Positions 33,089-42,805 of a DNA stretch of 64,000 bases are shown here, piece after piece. The notes beneath the pieces are model-generated. The model saw nothing but the letters and a program-made list of their open reading frames with translations, was not told the DNA's origin and searched no databases. The first letter of the stretch is position 1. The number at the start of each line of letters is the position of its first letter. The DNA is from Arthrobacter sp. SDTb3-6 (lineage in GTDB: Bacteria; Actinomycetota; Actinomycetes; Actinomycetales; Micrococcaceae), in the NCBI RefSeq assembly GCF_013376095.1, contig NZ_JAAMFN010000008.1, positions 56,959-120,958 on the forward strand. Reading direction: 5' to 3'. Made by a program: the position numbers and the translations under genes.

Positions 33089-33868
33089 CTAGTGCATGTA
33101 CAGCCCGCCATCCACGTTCAACGTCTGGCCCGAGGTGTACCCGGAGTCCTCGCCGATGAAGTAGTGGATGGCTGCGGCGATGTCGCGGGTGTTGCCAACA
33201 CGGTTGACCACCAGGTCCTTGACCATGTCGTCCTTGCGTTCCTGGGTCAGCGTGCCGCCCATGATGTCGGTGTCGATGGGGCCGGGCGAGACGCAGTTGA
33301 CGGTGATGTCATACGGGCCCAGTTCGCGGGCGGTGGCGCGGGTCAGGCCGATCACGCCGGCCTTCGCCACGGAATACGGCGTCTTGGAGAAGGTGCCGCC
33401 GCCGCGCTGGGCGGAGACGGAGGAGATGTTCACAATGCGCCCAAGCCGGTTCTTCACCATGGACTCGGCCACCCGGCGGGTGGCGTAGTGCACGCCGTTG
33501 AGGTTGATGCCCAGGACCCGGTTCCATTCGGCCGGTTCCAGCTCCAGGTAGTCGACGGGCGAGCTGACGCCGGCGATGTTGGCCAGCGCCACCACCTGCG
33601 GCAGTGCGGCCTCGATTTCGTCAATGGCCGAGCGGACCGAGGACTCCTCGGAGACGTTGGCACCCACCCCGTGCGCCTTGACCCCGTACGTGGCCGTCAA
33701 TTCCGCGGCGACGGACTTGCAGGCGGCGTCGTCAAGGTCGATGACGCCGATGCTCCAGCCCCGCTTGGCCAGGTAGTTGGCAGTGGCGCGGCCGATGCCG
33801 CGTTCGGATACGGCCCCGGTGATGATGGCGGTGCGTTCGGCGGGGAATGCTGAAGTGGTTTCCGGCAT
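33089..33868 (-). CDS. Short-chain dehydrogenase/reductase, polyol or hydroxy-acid type (259 aa)
   Basis: Classical SDR: TGAVSERGIGRATA cofactor loop, acidic IDLDD after strand 2 (NAD preference), NIAGV, serine in NISSVSAQRG and YSVAK catalytic pair. Ends with YTSGQTLNVDGG as in FabG-like enzymes. In this operon it probably oxidises a C4 polyol or sugar to a ketose (for example erythritol to erythrulose). It is the fifth gene of the leftward operon, followed by the small membrane peptide. Confidence 0.88.
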   Translation of the reverse strand: MPETTSAFPAERTAIITGAVSERGIGRATANYLAKRGWSIGVIDLDDAACKSVAAELTATYGVKAHGVGANVSEESSVRSAIDEIEAALPQVVALANIAGVSSPVDYLELEPAEWNRVLGINLNGVHYATRRVAESMVKNRLGRIVNISSVSAQRGGGTFSKTPYSVAKAGVIGLTRATARELGPYDITVNCVSPGPIDTDIMGGTLTQERKDDMVKDLVVNRVGNTRDIAAAIHYFIGEDSGYTSGQTLNVDGGLYMH

Positions 33869-33901
33869 GGATCTCTCCTGGTGGTTCGTGGGTAGGGGGA
33901 A

Positions 33902-34879
33902 TTAGTGGATGGGTGCGGGGCCGAGGTCTTCGAGCAGCTGTTGCATGGCGACGTAGGCCTTGTTGCGGTAGGCGATCAGTTCCGGCGTCCGCTCAGCCGG
34001 GACGTTCAGGAAGCCGGCGCCCGTCTTGGTGCCCAGCTTGCCGGCGTTGACCAGGTCGCTGAGGATCTTGGGCGTGGCGAAGCGTTCCGGGAACCCGGTC
34101 TGCAGCGACTGGTAGCAGAAGTTGTAGACGTCCAGCCCGGCCATGTCCGCGATGGCGAACGGGCCGAAGAAGGGAAGCCGGAAGCCGAAGGTGGTCCGGA
34201 CGAGGGTGTCGATGTCCTCCGCCGTGGCAATTTCCTGCTCCACCAGCTGGGCGGCCTCATGGAACAGGGCGTACTGGAGGCGGTTGAGGACAAAGCCGGT
34301 GACGTCCTTGACCACGGCCGTCTGCTTCCCGGAGGAGTGGACCAGCTCGCGGATGGCAGCGACGGTGCCGGCCGAGGTGCCGGCGTGCGGGATGACCTCC
34401 ACCCCGGGAATGAAGGGTGACGGGTTGGAGAAGTGCACGCCCAGGAAGCGTTCCGGGTGCGCCACGGGGCCGGCCAGGTCGGCGATGGAGATGGTGGAGG
34501 TGTTGGAGCCGATCACGGCGTCCTGGCGGGCGGCGGCACTAATGCGTGCCAGGGTCTCGTGCTTGATGGCCAGGACCTCGGGCACGGCCTCCTCGATGAA
34601 CTCGGCGCCGGCCACGGCCTCTTCAATGTTTTCTGCGGGCCAGAGGTTCTTGCGCAGGATCCCGGTGGAGCCGGCAGGGAACAGCCCGTCGGCCACGAAC
34701 TGGTCCGATTCGGTGAGCAGGCGCTCGTAGTTCTTCTGCGCGACCTCGGCCGAGACGTCGGCCAGGGCCACCCGGGCACCGCCCAGGGCCAGGACCTGGG
34801 CGATGCCGCCGCCCATGTAGCCGGAGCCGACGACGGCGAAGTTTTTCTGGATGCCGGGCGTGGACGTTGTTTCAGTCAT
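33902..34879 (-). CDS. 3-hydroxyacyl-CoA dehydrogenase family protein (L-gulonate 3-dehydrogenase-like), 325 aa
   Basis: Rossmann domain VVGSGYMGGGIAQVLA, then GSNTSTISI, the catalytic-histidine segment FLGVHFSNPSPFIPGVEV and the C-terminal dimerisation domain GFVLNRLQYALFHEA. It lacks CoA-specific context: neighbours are sugar kinases and isomerases. Members of this family also oxidise free hydroxy acids such as L-gulonate. A C4 hydroxy acid (threonate or erythronate type) is a plausible substrate. It starts three bases after the RpiB-like stop. Confidence 0.85.
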   Translation of the reverse strand: MTETTSTPGIQKNFAVVGSGYMGGGIAQVLALGGARVALADVSAEVAQKNYERLLTESDQFVADGLFPAGSTGILRKNLWPAENIEEAVAGAEFIEEAVPEVLAIKHETLARISAAARQDAVIGSNTSTISIADLAGPVAHPERFLGVHFSNPSPFIPGVEVIPHAGTSAGTVAAIRELVHSSGKQTAVVKDVTGFVLNRLQYALFHEAAQLVEQEIATAEDIDTLVRTTFGFRLPFFGPFAIADMAGLDVYNFCYQSLQTGFPERFATPKILSDLVNAGKLGTKTGAGFLNVPAERTPELIAYRNKAYVAMQQLLEDLGPAPIH

Positions 34880-34882
34880 GGT

Positions 34883-35368
34883 TCAGGAGGCCTTCGTGTA
34901 GTCGGGTTCGTAGGAGCAGATCGCGTCGACCTTTTCGGCCGAGGCGGAGTTTTCATCAAAGTTGTAGCCAAGCCACTCGGTGACCAGTTTTTTGGCCAGT
35001 TCCAGGCCGATGACGCGCTGGCCCATGGTGAGCACCTGGGCGTTGTTGCTCAGTACAGAGCGTTCCACAGAGTAGCTGTCGTGGGCAGTGACGGCGCGGA
35101 TGCCGGGAACCTTGTTGGCGGCAATGGCCACCCCGAGCCCGGTACCGCAGATCAGCAGCGCCCTGTCGGCGTCGCCGTCGGCCACCAGGCGGGCCCCGTC
35201 CACGGCAACGTGCGGATAGGCGCGGGAATCGTCCGGGCCCACGCCGATGTCGGTGACGGCGGCCACCCGGGAGTCGGCTTCCAGCAGGGCCTTGAGCGCG
35301 TTCTTGTATTCGACGCCGGCCGAGTCGTTGCCGACCACGATGCGAAGTCCTGCTTTGCCCTGTGTCAT
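34883..35368 (-). CDS. RpiB/LacAB-family sugar-phosphate isomerase (EryI/DerI-like), 161 aa
   Basis: Starts with [20 protein letters not shown] and carries the catalytic Cys74 in [22 protein letters not shown], His/Arg phosphate residues in [19 protein letters not shown] and the [11 protein letters not shown] helix. In C4 polyol pathways the homologue converts D-erythrulose 4-phosphate to D-erythrose 4-phosphate. The ATG at 35368 overlaps the kinase stop as ATGA and has AAGGAG upstream. The operon context makes the C4 role more likely than ribose 5-phosphate isomerisation. Confidence 0.88.
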   Translation of the reverse strand: MTQGKAGLRIVVGNDSAGVEYKNALKALLEADSRVAAVTDIGVGPDDSRAYPHVAVDGARLVADGDADRALLICGTGLGVAIAANKVPGIRAVTAHDSYSVERSVLSNNAQVLTMGQRVIGLELAKKLVTEWLGYNFDENSASAEKVDAICSYEPDYTKAS

Positions 35369-37107
35369 GCCCGTGCTCCTTGTTGGATGAGTTGTGCTTC
35401 GATGTGGCGGCCCAGCCGTTCGGCGATGAGGCCGAAGGACACCGCACCCGGGTCCGGGTGGCCCAGGCTCTTCTCGGCCAGCGGCCGTGCGCGCCCCTTC
35501 AACGGACGCAGCCCGGCCGTCGCATCCGCTGCGGCGCGGGCGGCCGCGGCTGCCACCGCGAGTGCCCGGTCCACGGGCGCCCCGCCGGCGATTTCGGCGG
35601 TGAAGGCGTCCCGGAACGGCAGCAGCGCGTCCACCATGGTCTTGTCCCCCGGCTCGGCCTTGCCCAGCCCGGTGATGGCCGAGGCGAAGGCCTCGACGGC
35701 AACCGCCGCATCGGTGCCGGAGTAGCTCCCGCGGTTGCCCAGGGCCGCACCTGCCGCGATGACGGCCGTGCCCCACAGTGCGCCGGATGTTCCGCCGGCC
35801 TTTTCGCTCCAGGCCTCCCCCGCCGCGGCGAGGATGCGGCGCACGGAGGCGCCGGCGTCGGACGCGGCCGCGGACTGTGCCGCATCCACCGCTGCCTCGA
35901 CGCCCCGGCGCATGCCGATGCCATGGTCGCCGTCGCCGGCAATGGCGTCCAGGCTGCCCAGTTCCTCGACATTTTCGACGACGACGTCCCGCACCGCGGC
36001 GAGCGCGGAGACCGCGTGCCTCCCCAGGGCGGCGGACGCCGGCGTGGGCTGCTCGCTGTCCGCCTGGCCAGCGGCGGCGCCTGCTTCCACCTCGCGGCGG
36101 GCGCGCCGGGCCACGGTGCCCTTGCGGAAGGCCGGCGTGTCCGCGGGTGCGGCCCACAGGCGCTCGAGTTCGTCGTCGAGCCACAGCAGGGTCAGCGACA
36201 GGCCGGCCATGTCGAGGCTGGTGACCAGCTCACCGCACTCGGGCTCCACGACGGTCAGGCCGGCGCCGGTGAGCAGCTTTTCCACCTTGCCGAACAGCAG
36301 GAACAGTTCGTCGTACTTGACCGTGCCCAGGCCGTTGATGATCGGCACGACGCGGGTGCCGGGGTTTTCCGGCTTGTCCGCCAGCAGCCGGGAGACGAGG
36401 AGCCCGGCCAGCTCGGACGCCGTCGGCATCGGGTGTTCGGAGATGCCGGGCTCGCCATGGATCCCCAGGCCCAGCGCCATGAGCCCGGCGGGGACGTGGA
36501 AGAGCGGTTCGGGCGCCCCGGGCAGCGTGCAGCCGTCGAAGGCCACGCCGAGGGAGCGGGTGCGGGCGTTGGCCAGAATGGCCAGGCGCTCCACCTCATC
36601 CAGGTCCAGGCCTTCCTCGGCGGCGGCGCCGGCAACCTTGAACACGGTGAGGTCCCCGGCAATGCCGCGCCGTTTTTCCGGCTGGTCGGCCGGTGCGCTG
36701 GCGATGTCGTCCGTGACGAGCACGGTGCGCGTTTCGATGCCTTCGGCGTTTAGGCGCACCTGGGCCTGGCCAAAGTGCAGGACATCCCCGGCGTAGTTGC
36801 CGTAGCTGAGCAGCACGCCGCCGCCGTTGTGGGCGGCCTTGGCCACGCGGTACACCTGCCCGGCCGCCGGGGAGGCGAACATGTTGCCGCAGGCCGAGGC
36901 CGCGGCAAGGCCCGGCCCCACCAGGCCTGCGAAGGCCGGGTAGTGGCCGGAGCCGCCGCCCACCACCACTGCCACCTGGCCGCGGGGGCTGGCCGTGGAG
37001 CGGACCACGCCGCCGTCCACGCGGGACACGTACTGCCGGTTGGCGGCCACGAAGCCGTCAAGGGCCTCGTCCGCAAAGTCGGCGGGATCGTCGAATATCT
37101 GGGTCAT
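35365..37107 (-). CDS. Dihydroxyacetone-kinase family protein, DhaK-DhaL fusion (LerK/DerK-like), 580 aa
   Basis: ATP-dependent ketose kinase. DhaK domain about 1-340: GGGSGH at 50-55, [11 protein letters not shown] and the covalent substrate histidine His217 in [10 protein letters not shown] linker leads to DhaL (about 375-580) with the Asp/Mg motif [11 protein letters not shown] and GGTSGALWG. Fused single-chain forms use ATP directly. The ATG at 37107 has AGAGGAA upstream. Beside RpiB-, TpiA- and EryC-like isomerases it probably phosphorylates erythrulose. Dihydroxyacetone is the alternative. Confidence 0.9.
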   Translation of the reverse strand: MTQIFDDPADFADEALDGFVAANRQYVSRVDGGVVRSTASPRGQVAVVVGGGSGHYPAFAGLVGPGLAAASACGNMFASPAAGQVYRVAKAAHNGGGVLLSYGNYAGDVLHFGQAQVRLNAEGIETRTVLVTDDIASAPADQPEKRRGIAGDLTVFKVAGAAAEEGLDLDEVERLAILANARTRSLGVAFDGCTLPGAPEPLFHVPAGLMALGLGIHGEPGISEHPMPTASELAGLLVSRLLADKPENPGTRVVPIINGLGTVKYDELFLLFGKVEKLLTGAGLTVVEPECGELVTSLDMAGLSLTLLWLDDELERLWAAPADTPAFRKGTVARRARREVEAGAAAGQADSEQPTPASAALGRHAVSALAAVRDVVVENVEELGSLDAIAGDGDHGIGMRRGVEAAVDAAQSAAASDAGASVRRILAAAGEAWSEKAGGTSGALWGTAVIAAGAALGNRGSYSGTDAAVAVEAFASAITGLGKAEPGDKTMVDALLPFRDAFTAEIAGGAPVDRALAVAAAAARAAADATAGLRPLKGRARPLAEKSLGHPDPGAVSFGLIAERLGRHIEAQLIQQGARA

Positions 37108-37154
37108 GGTTCCTCTTTGAATCCGCAAGGGTTTCGGGGTTGGTGCTCCGGTAT

Positions 37155-38153
37155 TTAGACGGCGGCGACGGCGGCGGGCTGCTGGCGGCCCTGGGCCACC
37201 CGGCTGGTGCCGAGTGCGTAGCCGTCGTCCTTGGGCAGGACCTGGCTGCGCAGGTAGTCCTGGTTGCGGGCCGTGACGCTGAGGCCGTCGCCGCCATAGT
37301 GCTCGGTGCAGATGATGCCCTGGAAGCCCACCGAGATGGCGGTGCGGAAGGCGTCGCGGTAGTTGATGATGCCGCTTTCCATGGGCGCCGGCATGGCCAC
37401 GTAGCTGTTGCGGGCCACGTCCTCGTCTCGGATGTAGTTCTTCACGTGCCAGTAGTTGGAGTACGGCAGGGTCTTCTCCAGCACCTCGCGCCAGTCCTCG
37501 ATGGGGCGGTGCAGCCGGACCAGGTTGCCCACGTCCGGGTTGAGGCCCACATTGGCCAGCCCGATGTCCTGGACCAGCTTCACGGACGAGTCCGCCGTGC
37601 CCAGGTAGGTGTCCTCGTACATTTCCAGGGACAGCAGGATGCCGGCTTCGGCGGCGTGGCGCCCCAGCTCGCGAAGGCGTCCGACGGCGGCATTCCACGT
37701 TTCCGTGTCCCCCACCGGGTCCGTGTGGCCCTGGGCCGTCCAGAACCACAGCTGCCGTTGCTGTTCGGCGGTCAGTGCCTGGTGGAGTCCGAAGGAGACC
37801 ACTTCGCAGCCGAGTTCCGCGGCGGCATCAATGGTGCGGTGGCTGTAGGCCAGGTTCCCTTCCCAGTTTGCCGCGTCGATCACGCTGCTGCGGATGGCCG
37901 AGATGACGGGGATGCCGATCCCCGCTTCCGCTGCGGACTGCTTGAATTCCGCCAGCCGTGCGGCGTCCAGGTCGCCCGGGCGGACCCAGCTGTCGGTGAG
38001 GTCCGCGTTGGTGAATCCGGCGTCCCTGACTTCCCGGAAGACCTTCAGCCAGGCGGTGGCGTCGGCGTCGTTGATGTGCTGCCCGGCGGCATTCGTGCCC
38101 GGGAATTGCAGCAGTGCTGCGCTGATGGGCCAGTTGGCGGCTGTGTAGGCCAT
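37155..38153 (-). CDS. Sugar-phosphate isomerase/epimerase, xylose-isomerase-like (EryC/LerI-like), 332 aa
   Basis: TIM-barrel metal enzyme. Metal-ligand candidates are Glu in LLSLEMYEDTYLG, Asp in VGLNPDVGNL, His in NYWHVKNY and Glu in GIICTEHYGG, in the order seen in the AP-endonuclease-2/xylose-isomerase family. EryC-type members racemise tetrulose 4-phosphate. AAAGGAG precedes the ATG. It is first in the leftward operon and its promoter region has a TCCTATAGGA palindrome, a shortened copy of the operator before the GntR gene at 38416. Confidence 0.87.
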   Translation of the reverse strand: MAYTAANWPISAALLQFPGTNAAGQHINDADATAWLKVFREVRDAGFTNADLTDSWVRPGDLDAARLAEFKQSAAEAGIGIPVISAIRSSVIDAANWEGNLAYSHRTIDAAAELGCEVVSFGLHQALTAEQQRQLWFWTAQGHTDPVGDTETWNAAVGRLRELGRHAAEAGILLSLEMYEDTYLGTADSSVKLVQDIGLANVGLNPDVGNLVRLHRPIEDWREVLEKTLPYSNYWHVKNYIRDEDVARNSYVAMPAPMESGIINYRDAFRTAISVGFQGIICTEHYGGDGLSVTARNQDYLRSQVLPKDDGYALGTSRVAQGRQQPAAVAAV

Positions 38154-38180
38154 GGGTGTTTCTCCTTTAGTGATCCTGTT

Positions 38181-38190
38181 TCCTATAGGA
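38181..38190 (-). promoter_or_regulatory. Operator TCCTATAGGA before the C4-sugar operon
   Basis: A perfect 10-bp palindrome 28 bp upstream of the EryC-like ATG (38153). Its core is identical to the operator at 39107-39122, pointing to control by the GntR protein at 38416. Confidence 0.75.
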
Positions 38191-38255
38191 TCTACTATTG
38201 AGGGAGCCTATGTCAAGAATCACATTTTGGGAACCCCCGGCCGGTTTTGCCGTCC

Positions 38256-38413
38256 TGCCGCTTCCGCGGGCGCGCCGGCGGAAGCGGCATGGTGCGTCAC
38301 GGGCAGGCCGCTGGCACGCTCCCGGCGCCCGTGCGTCAGACGGGCGGCACCCCGAAGTTGGGCACGCCGCGGGGTCCGCGGTTGGGCACGTTTTGGGCCC
38401 GTCGCTGGGCACG
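38256..38413. repeat. Hairpin and phased direct repeats 3' of the GntR gene
   Basis: A 12-bp perfect stem (38256-38267/38278-38289, 10-base loop) may terminate the leftward GntR transcript. Just beside it, the decamer GTTGGGCACG occurs at 38357 and 38381, and as GCTGGGCACG at 38404, at spacings of 24 and 23 bp. No T tract follows the hairpin. Confidence 0.55.
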
Positions 38414-38415
38414 CC

Positions 38416-39102
38416 TCAGGCGGGCGGGGCGTCCTGGATGGAGCGCTGGCGGACGCGGCCCACGTGTTCCGTCATGGCGGCTGCGGCGGCTTTCGGGTCG
38501 CCAAGCTCGATGGCCCGGAACACAGCCTGGTGTTCAGCAATGGCATGGTCCGCGTCGGTGATCCCCACGCCGCCAAACAGGCGAAAGCGCTGCACCTGGC
38601 CGCCCAGCGCCTCGTAGGCGGCCAACATGAACGGGTTCCCGGAGTTTTCGGCGATCAGCCGGTGGAAGCGTTCATCGGCGTCGAGGTAGTCGCGGAATTC
38701 GGCGAACGAAGGCCCCCGCCGCGCGTCCTTCAGGTCCGTGATGGACTGGCGCAGCTCTTCGAGCAGGGCCGGGGTCATCCGCCGGCAGGCCAGCTCCGTG
38801 GTGACGGGTTCAATCACCAGGCGCGCGTCCATGAGGTTGGCAAAGTCCTCGCGGGAGAAAACCGGTGCCACGCGGTACCCCTTCAGGGCCACCCGGACCA
38901 CCAGGCCGGTGTGTTCCAGGCGGGCCAGCGCCTCGCGCACGGGCGTGGGCGAAACGTCAAGGTCGCGGGCCGTGCCGTCGATGCTGACCTGCGCGCCGGG
39001 TTCCAGGCGCCCGTCCATGAGGGACTCGAGAATTTCCTCGTAGACGTGATCGGCCAGGACCTGCCGGCTGACGGGGCGGGCGACACGGGATGGCTTCATC
39101 AT
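38416..39102 (-). CDS. GntR-family transcriptional regulator, FCD type (228 aa)
   Basis: Winged helix with an unusual recognition segment LDVSPTPVREALARLEHTGL (Pro where most relatives have Arg) and a KGYRV wing, then an FCD domain (DERFHRLIAENSGNPF). The ribosome site AGGAT before the ATG at 39102 is part of the palindrome at 39107-39122, so bound repressor would also mask translation initiation. The same core lies before the C4-sugar operon at 38181. A C4 sugar phosphate or sugar acid is the likely inducer. Confidence 0.9.
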   Translation of the reverse strand: MMKPSRVARPVSRQVLADHVYEEILESLMDGRLEPGAQVSIDGTARDLDVSPTPVREALARLEHTGLVVRVALKGYRVAPVFSREDFANLMDARLVIEPVTTELACRRMTPALLEELRQSITDLKDARRGPSFAEFRDYLDADERFHRLIAENSGNPFMLAAYEALGGQVQRFRLFGGVGITDADHAIAEHQAVFRAIELGDPKAAAAAMTEHVGRVRQRSIQDAPPA

Positions 39103-39106
39103 TCTA

Positions 39107-39122
39107 AAATCCTATAGGATTT
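39107..39122 (-). promoter_or_regulatory. Perfect 16-bp operator AAATCCTATAGGATTT
   Basis: Fully symmetric palindrome directly upstream of the GntR gene, overlapping its ribosome site. It shares TCCTATAGGA with the site at 38181-38190. This indicates autoregulation plus control of the operon at 38153. Confidence 0.85.
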
Positions 39123-39261
39123 GCGAGGGGGTGGCAGACACCTTAAACGTACCCCTCCGCACCACGCTGGGACCCGACGGCAACGCGCGCGCCGGGAAAC
39201 GGCGTCGCGCCTCCCTCCTGCAGCGGGGTGGCCCGGCGTGGAAGAATGAAGCTGATTCGCC

Positions 39262-40329
39262 ATGGCAGCCACGACACCAGACCCCGACCAGCCGCCCCCC
39301 GACGGTGGCGCCGCCCACCCTGCGCACAAGTCCCTCGAACGGCACCGGCACACCCGGCAGGTTCCCAACACGCCCCGGCGCTGGCTGCTGGGCACCGTTG
39401 CGGCCGCCGCCGCCTCCACGGCCTTCAATGCCAACATCGCCGCCGACTACCAGCTGACCGAGCGCTCCCAGTTCCGCGTCACCACGCCGGACAATGACGA
39501 AAACAAGACGGCAGCGAACAGGTTTCCAGGCCGGACCTGGTACCTGCTGGGCGGCTTTGGGGTCAGCTACCGGGACACAGGCCGGAAGCTGGCGGCCCTG
39601 CAGCCGGCCATGAACGAGCGGGCGCCGGCGTCCTACATTGGCTACTCGAACGGCGGGATCGACATTGCCCAGCTGTTCATCGCCGTCCAGCGCGACACCT
39701 TTGAGCGCAAGATCGACACCGTCTATTTTTACGGGGACAGCTTTGGCGGGATGGCGGCGACGGTGCTGGCGGGGCTGCTGGAGGGGATTGGCATCCACGT
39801 CCGCGTCATCATCATGGGCTCGAGCCCCAGCAGCGTGGCGGATGTCCTGGACCCGAGCAAGGAATACATTTCACTGGCCGGGCAGGTGGTCCCCTACCTG
39901 GGGCTGGTGGGGCGCCTGGCGGCCGGCGTGTGGAGCGGGCTGGCCAACCCGAACGGGCAGGGCATGTACCAGGCCGCGCGTTCGGGCATCGGCAGCTCCC
40001 TGAACGTGTCCAGCGATTCGCTGATCCTCAAGACCACGCAGGCGACGTTCCTGCAGGCCTTCCCCGCCCAGTATGACGGCGGCATCCCCAGCAGCACCGG
40101 GATCGGCCTGCTGTATGACCCCAAGGACTTCATTGTCAACGCCCGCATGGCCATTGTGGGCTGGGAGGCGCTGTTCCCGAAGAACCCGCACGTTGAATAC
40201 GACATCCCCAACACCGGCCACGCCAGCCCGGAAATCCATCCGGACATCTACCGCGTGGCACTCACGGTCATCGTAGACCAGCTCGATCCGCCGCCGCTGA
40301 CCACCCGGCCCGTCCAGCCGATCTTCTGA
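39262..40329 (+). CDS. Exported or membrane-anchored alpha/beta hydrolase (355 aa)
   Basis: A Pro-rich cytoplasmic start is followed by a basic stretch and one hydrophobic segment (RWLLGTVAAAAASTAFNANI), a signal anchor or peptide. The outer part has an alpha/beta-hydrolase nucleophile elbow (YGDSFGGMAATVLAG) and a C-terminal histidine in NTGHASPEIHPD. Substrate unknown; no lipase-specific motif beyond the elbow is recognised. No strong ribosome site precedes the ATG at 39262, so a different start is possible. It diverges from the GntR gene and stands alone. Confidence 0.7.
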   Translation: MAATTPDPDQPPPDGGAAHPAHKSLERHRHTRQVPNTPRRWLLGTVAAAAASTAFNANIAADYQLTERSQFRVTTPDNDENKTAANRFPGRTWYLLGGFGVSYRDTGRKLAALQPAMNERAPASYIGYSNGGIDIAQLFIAVQRDTFERKIDTVYFYGDSFGGMAATVLAGLLEGIGIHVRVIIMGSSPSSVADVLDPSKEYISLAGQVVPYLGLVGRLAAGVWSGLANPNGQGMYQAARSGIGSSLNVSSDSLILKTTQATFLQAFPAQYDGGIPSSTGIGLLYDPKDFIVNARMAIVGWEALFPKNPHVEYDIPNTGHASPEIHPDIYRVALTVIVDQLDPPPLTTRPVQPIF

Positions 40330-40428
40330 CGGGCGGTGGTCGCGGCCCGATGGTTGGGCCTGCCGGGACCGCCGCCGATTGAGCCTGCCGAAATCAAGGC
40401 CCTGACAAGCCCAACTCGCGGGGCCTGC

Positions 40429-41109
40429 CTAGCGGGCCTGGGTCTGGGCCAGCAGCTGCTCGAACGGCAGGGACGTCATCTCGGACACCTCACGCTCGTG
40501 GCGCTTCGCCTTGTGGTCGGGGGAAAATCCGAGGCCAACAGTGTCCCCGGCGGCCGGCGTCGTGCCCGTGGACGGGGCAAGGACGGCGGCGAGCTCCCCC
40601 GCCGCCTGGCCGATCCGGTGGTCCATGGCGTCGGTGCCGGACTGCCCCCAGTCCTCGGGCGAGGCATAGATGGCCGTGGGCATGGTGTGGGCGCGCAGGT
40701 AGCTGAACAGCGGGCGGATGGCCGTATCCAGCACCAGCGAGTGCCGTGAGGATCCCCCCGTGGCGCCGATCAGCACCGGCATGCCGTCGATGAACTTGGG
40801 GTCCAGGATGTCAAAGAACGACTTGAACAGGCCGCTGTAGGAGGCGCTGAACGTGGGGGTCACGGCGATCATGGCATCGGCGCGCGAGACGCGGTGGACG
40901 ACGTCGGCCAGGGCCGGACCCGCATAGCCGGTGACCATGTTGTTGGCGATGTCGGTCGCATAATCGCGCAGGTCGACGACGTCGAGCACGGCTTCCGCGC
41001 CCAGCTCGCCCAGGTGCGCCTTGACGCCCGCGGCCAGCTGGTCCGCCAGCATCCGGGTGGACGACGGGACGCCGAGGCCGGCCGAGATAACAACAACTGT
41101 GCGCTGCAC
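40429..41109 (-). CDS. NADPH-dependent FMN reductase (MsuE/CE1759-like), 226 aa
   Basis: Flavodoxin-like fold: VVVISAGLGVPSSTRMLADQL, APTF-like block VTPTFSASYSGLFKSFFDIL and GATGGSSRHSLVLDT match the group of FMN reductases annotated CE1759 in actinobacteria. The GTG at 41109 has AAGGAG at ideal spacing and is preferred over an upstream ATG. It probably reduces FMN for a partner monooxygenase elsewhere. No LLM gene is adjacent. It converges with the preceding hydrolase gene. Confidence 0.87.
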   Translation of the reverse strand: MQRTVVVISAGLGVPSSTRMLADQLAAGVKAHLGELGAEAVLDVVDLRDYATDIANNMVTGYAGPALADVVHRVSRADAMIAVTPTFSASYSGLFKSFFDILDPKFIDGMPVLIGATGGSSRHSLVLDTAIRPLFSYLRAHTMPTAIYASPEDWGQSGTDAMDHRIGQAAGELAAVLAPSTGTTPAAGDTVGLGFSPDHKAKRHEREVSEMTSLPFEQLLAQTQAR

Positions 41110-41221
41110 TGTGACTCCTTGATCGCTGCAATGTTCATGCGTTTGCATCTAAAAGGGTCAACTGGCGGTGCCAGGAAGTTATTCCCAGGGCCGGTCCCGG
41201 CATTCGTCGGGGCGGAGGGGC

Positions 41222-42757
41222 TCAGTCCTCGCCGGCGATTCCCGCGGCCTGCGGGGCGTGGCTGTGGTGGGCGATCACCGGATGGGCGCCGGTGAAGCCG
41301 TCCCGGCCGGCGGCAATCTCCTTAATGCGGCCGCGGGAGGCGTACCAGCCGATCATCAGCGCCGGCACAATGACCACGATGGAGGCCACGGTCCAGGTGC
41401 CGACGGGGTTGTCGAAGGCCATGAGTACAATGACGGCCAGCAGGAACGCGAGCGTCAGGTAGCCGGTCCACGGCGCACCGATCATGCGGAACGAAGGCCG
41501 GATGGCGAGTCCCTTTTTCGACAGGCGGTACAGGGCCAGCTGGCACAGCACGATCATGCCCCACGAGGCGATGATGCCCAGTGCCGCCTCGTTCAGCACG
41601 ATTTCAAACGCCGACGCCGGGACAATGGCGTTGAGGACCACGCCGAGCCCGGCGACAATGGCCGTGAGCGCGATGCCGCCGTAGGGGACGCCGCGCTTGT
41701 TCAGCTTGGCGGCGAACTTCGGTGCGGAGCCGGCCAGGGACATGGAGCGCAGGATGCGGCCGGTGGAGTACAGTCCGGCGTTCAGCGAGGACATGGCCGC
41801 CGTGAGGACCACCAGGTTCATGATCGAGTCCACGCCCTGGACCCCGATGGAGCCAAAGAAGGTCACGAACGGGCTTTCCCCGGCCTTGTACGCGGTGTAG
41901 GGCAGGAGCATGGAGAGCAGCACCAGCGAGCCCACGTAGAAGATGGCGATGCGGATGATGACGGTGTTGATGGCCTTCGGCATGACCTTTTCGGGGTTTT
42001 GCGTTTCGCCGGCCGCGGTGCCGATGAGCTCGATCGAGGCGTAGGCAAACACCACACCCTGCATGACCACCACCACGGGCAGTAGGCCGTTGGGGAAGAA
42101 GCCGCCGTGCGACGCGATGAGGCTGAACCCCACCTGCTGGCCTTCCACGGGCGTGCCGAAGATGACAAAGTACGTGCCAATGATCAGGAAGCCGACCAGG
42201 GCAACCACCTTGATCAGCGCGAACCAGAACTCCATCTCGCCGAACACCTTGACCGAAACGAGGTTCAGGCCCAGCACCAGCAACAGCGCCGCGAGCGCCC
42301 ACGCCCACTGGGGCACGGCGCCGATCCACGGCACGTATTTGGCGAAGAAGTGCATGTATAGGGCGATCGCGGTGATGTCCACGATGGCAGTCATGGCCCA
42401 GTTGAGCCAGTACAGCCACCCGGAGACAAAGGCCGCCTTCTCGCCGAAGAATTCGCGGGCGTAGGAGACAAAGGAGCCCGACGACGGGCGGTGGATGACC
42501 AGTTCGCCCAGTGCACGCAGGATCAGGAAGGCGAAGAAGCCGCAGATCGCATAGCTGAACATCAGGGCGGGGCCGGCGCCGGCCAGGCGGCCGCCGGCGC
42601 CCATGAACAGGCCGGTGCCGATGGCCCCGCCAATGGCGATCATCTGTATCTGGCGGGACTTGAGGCCCTTGTGAAGCCCGGCGTCCTCGGCCGTCAGGGC
42701 CTGGTCCGGGGCGTCCTGGACCAGGTCGGAGGTGTCTGTTGTGGTGCGGTTGTGCAT
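41222..42757 (-). CDS. Amino-acid permease, AAT family (L-asparagine permease AnsP-like), 511 aa
   Basis: APC-superfamily symporter with twelve helices. The first-helix motif [19 protein letters not shown] and the following [18 protein letters not shown] are typical of the AAT subgroup that carries asparagine, GABA and aromatic amino acids. It is the last gene of an operon with asparaginase and aspartase, so asparagine is the likely substrate. Start ATG 49 bp after the aspartase stop. About 30 residues at each end are cytoplasmic and polar. Confidence 0.88.
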   Translation of the reverse strand: MHNRTTTDTSDLVQDAPDQALTAEDAGLHKGLKSRQIQMIAIGGAIGTGLFMGAGGRLAGAGPALMFSYAICGFFAFLILRALGELVIHRPSSGSFVSYAREFFGEKAAFVSGWLYWLNWAMTAIVDITAIALYMHFFAKYVPWIGAVPQWAWALAALLLVLGLNLVSVKVFGEMEFWFALIKVVALVGFLIIGTYFVIFGTPVEGQQVGFSLIASHGGFFPNGLLPVVVVMQGVVFAYASIELIGTAAGETQNPEKVMPKAINTVIIRIAIFYVGSLVLLSMLLPYTAYKAGESPFVTFFGSIGVQGVDSIMNLVVLTAAMSSLNAGLYSTGRILRSMSLAGSAPKFAAKLNKRGVPYGGIALTAIVAGLGVVLNAIVPASAFEIVLNEAALGIIASWGMIVLCQLALYRLSKKGLAIRPSFRMIGAPWTGYLTLAFLLAVIVLMAFDNPVGTWTVASIVVIVPALMIGWYASRGRIKEIAAGRDGFTGAHPVIAHHSHAPQAAGIAGED

Positions 42758-42805
42758 AAGCTTGCCTATCCGTGAATGCGGCCCGCACCTTTGCGGACCG
42801 CTCGT

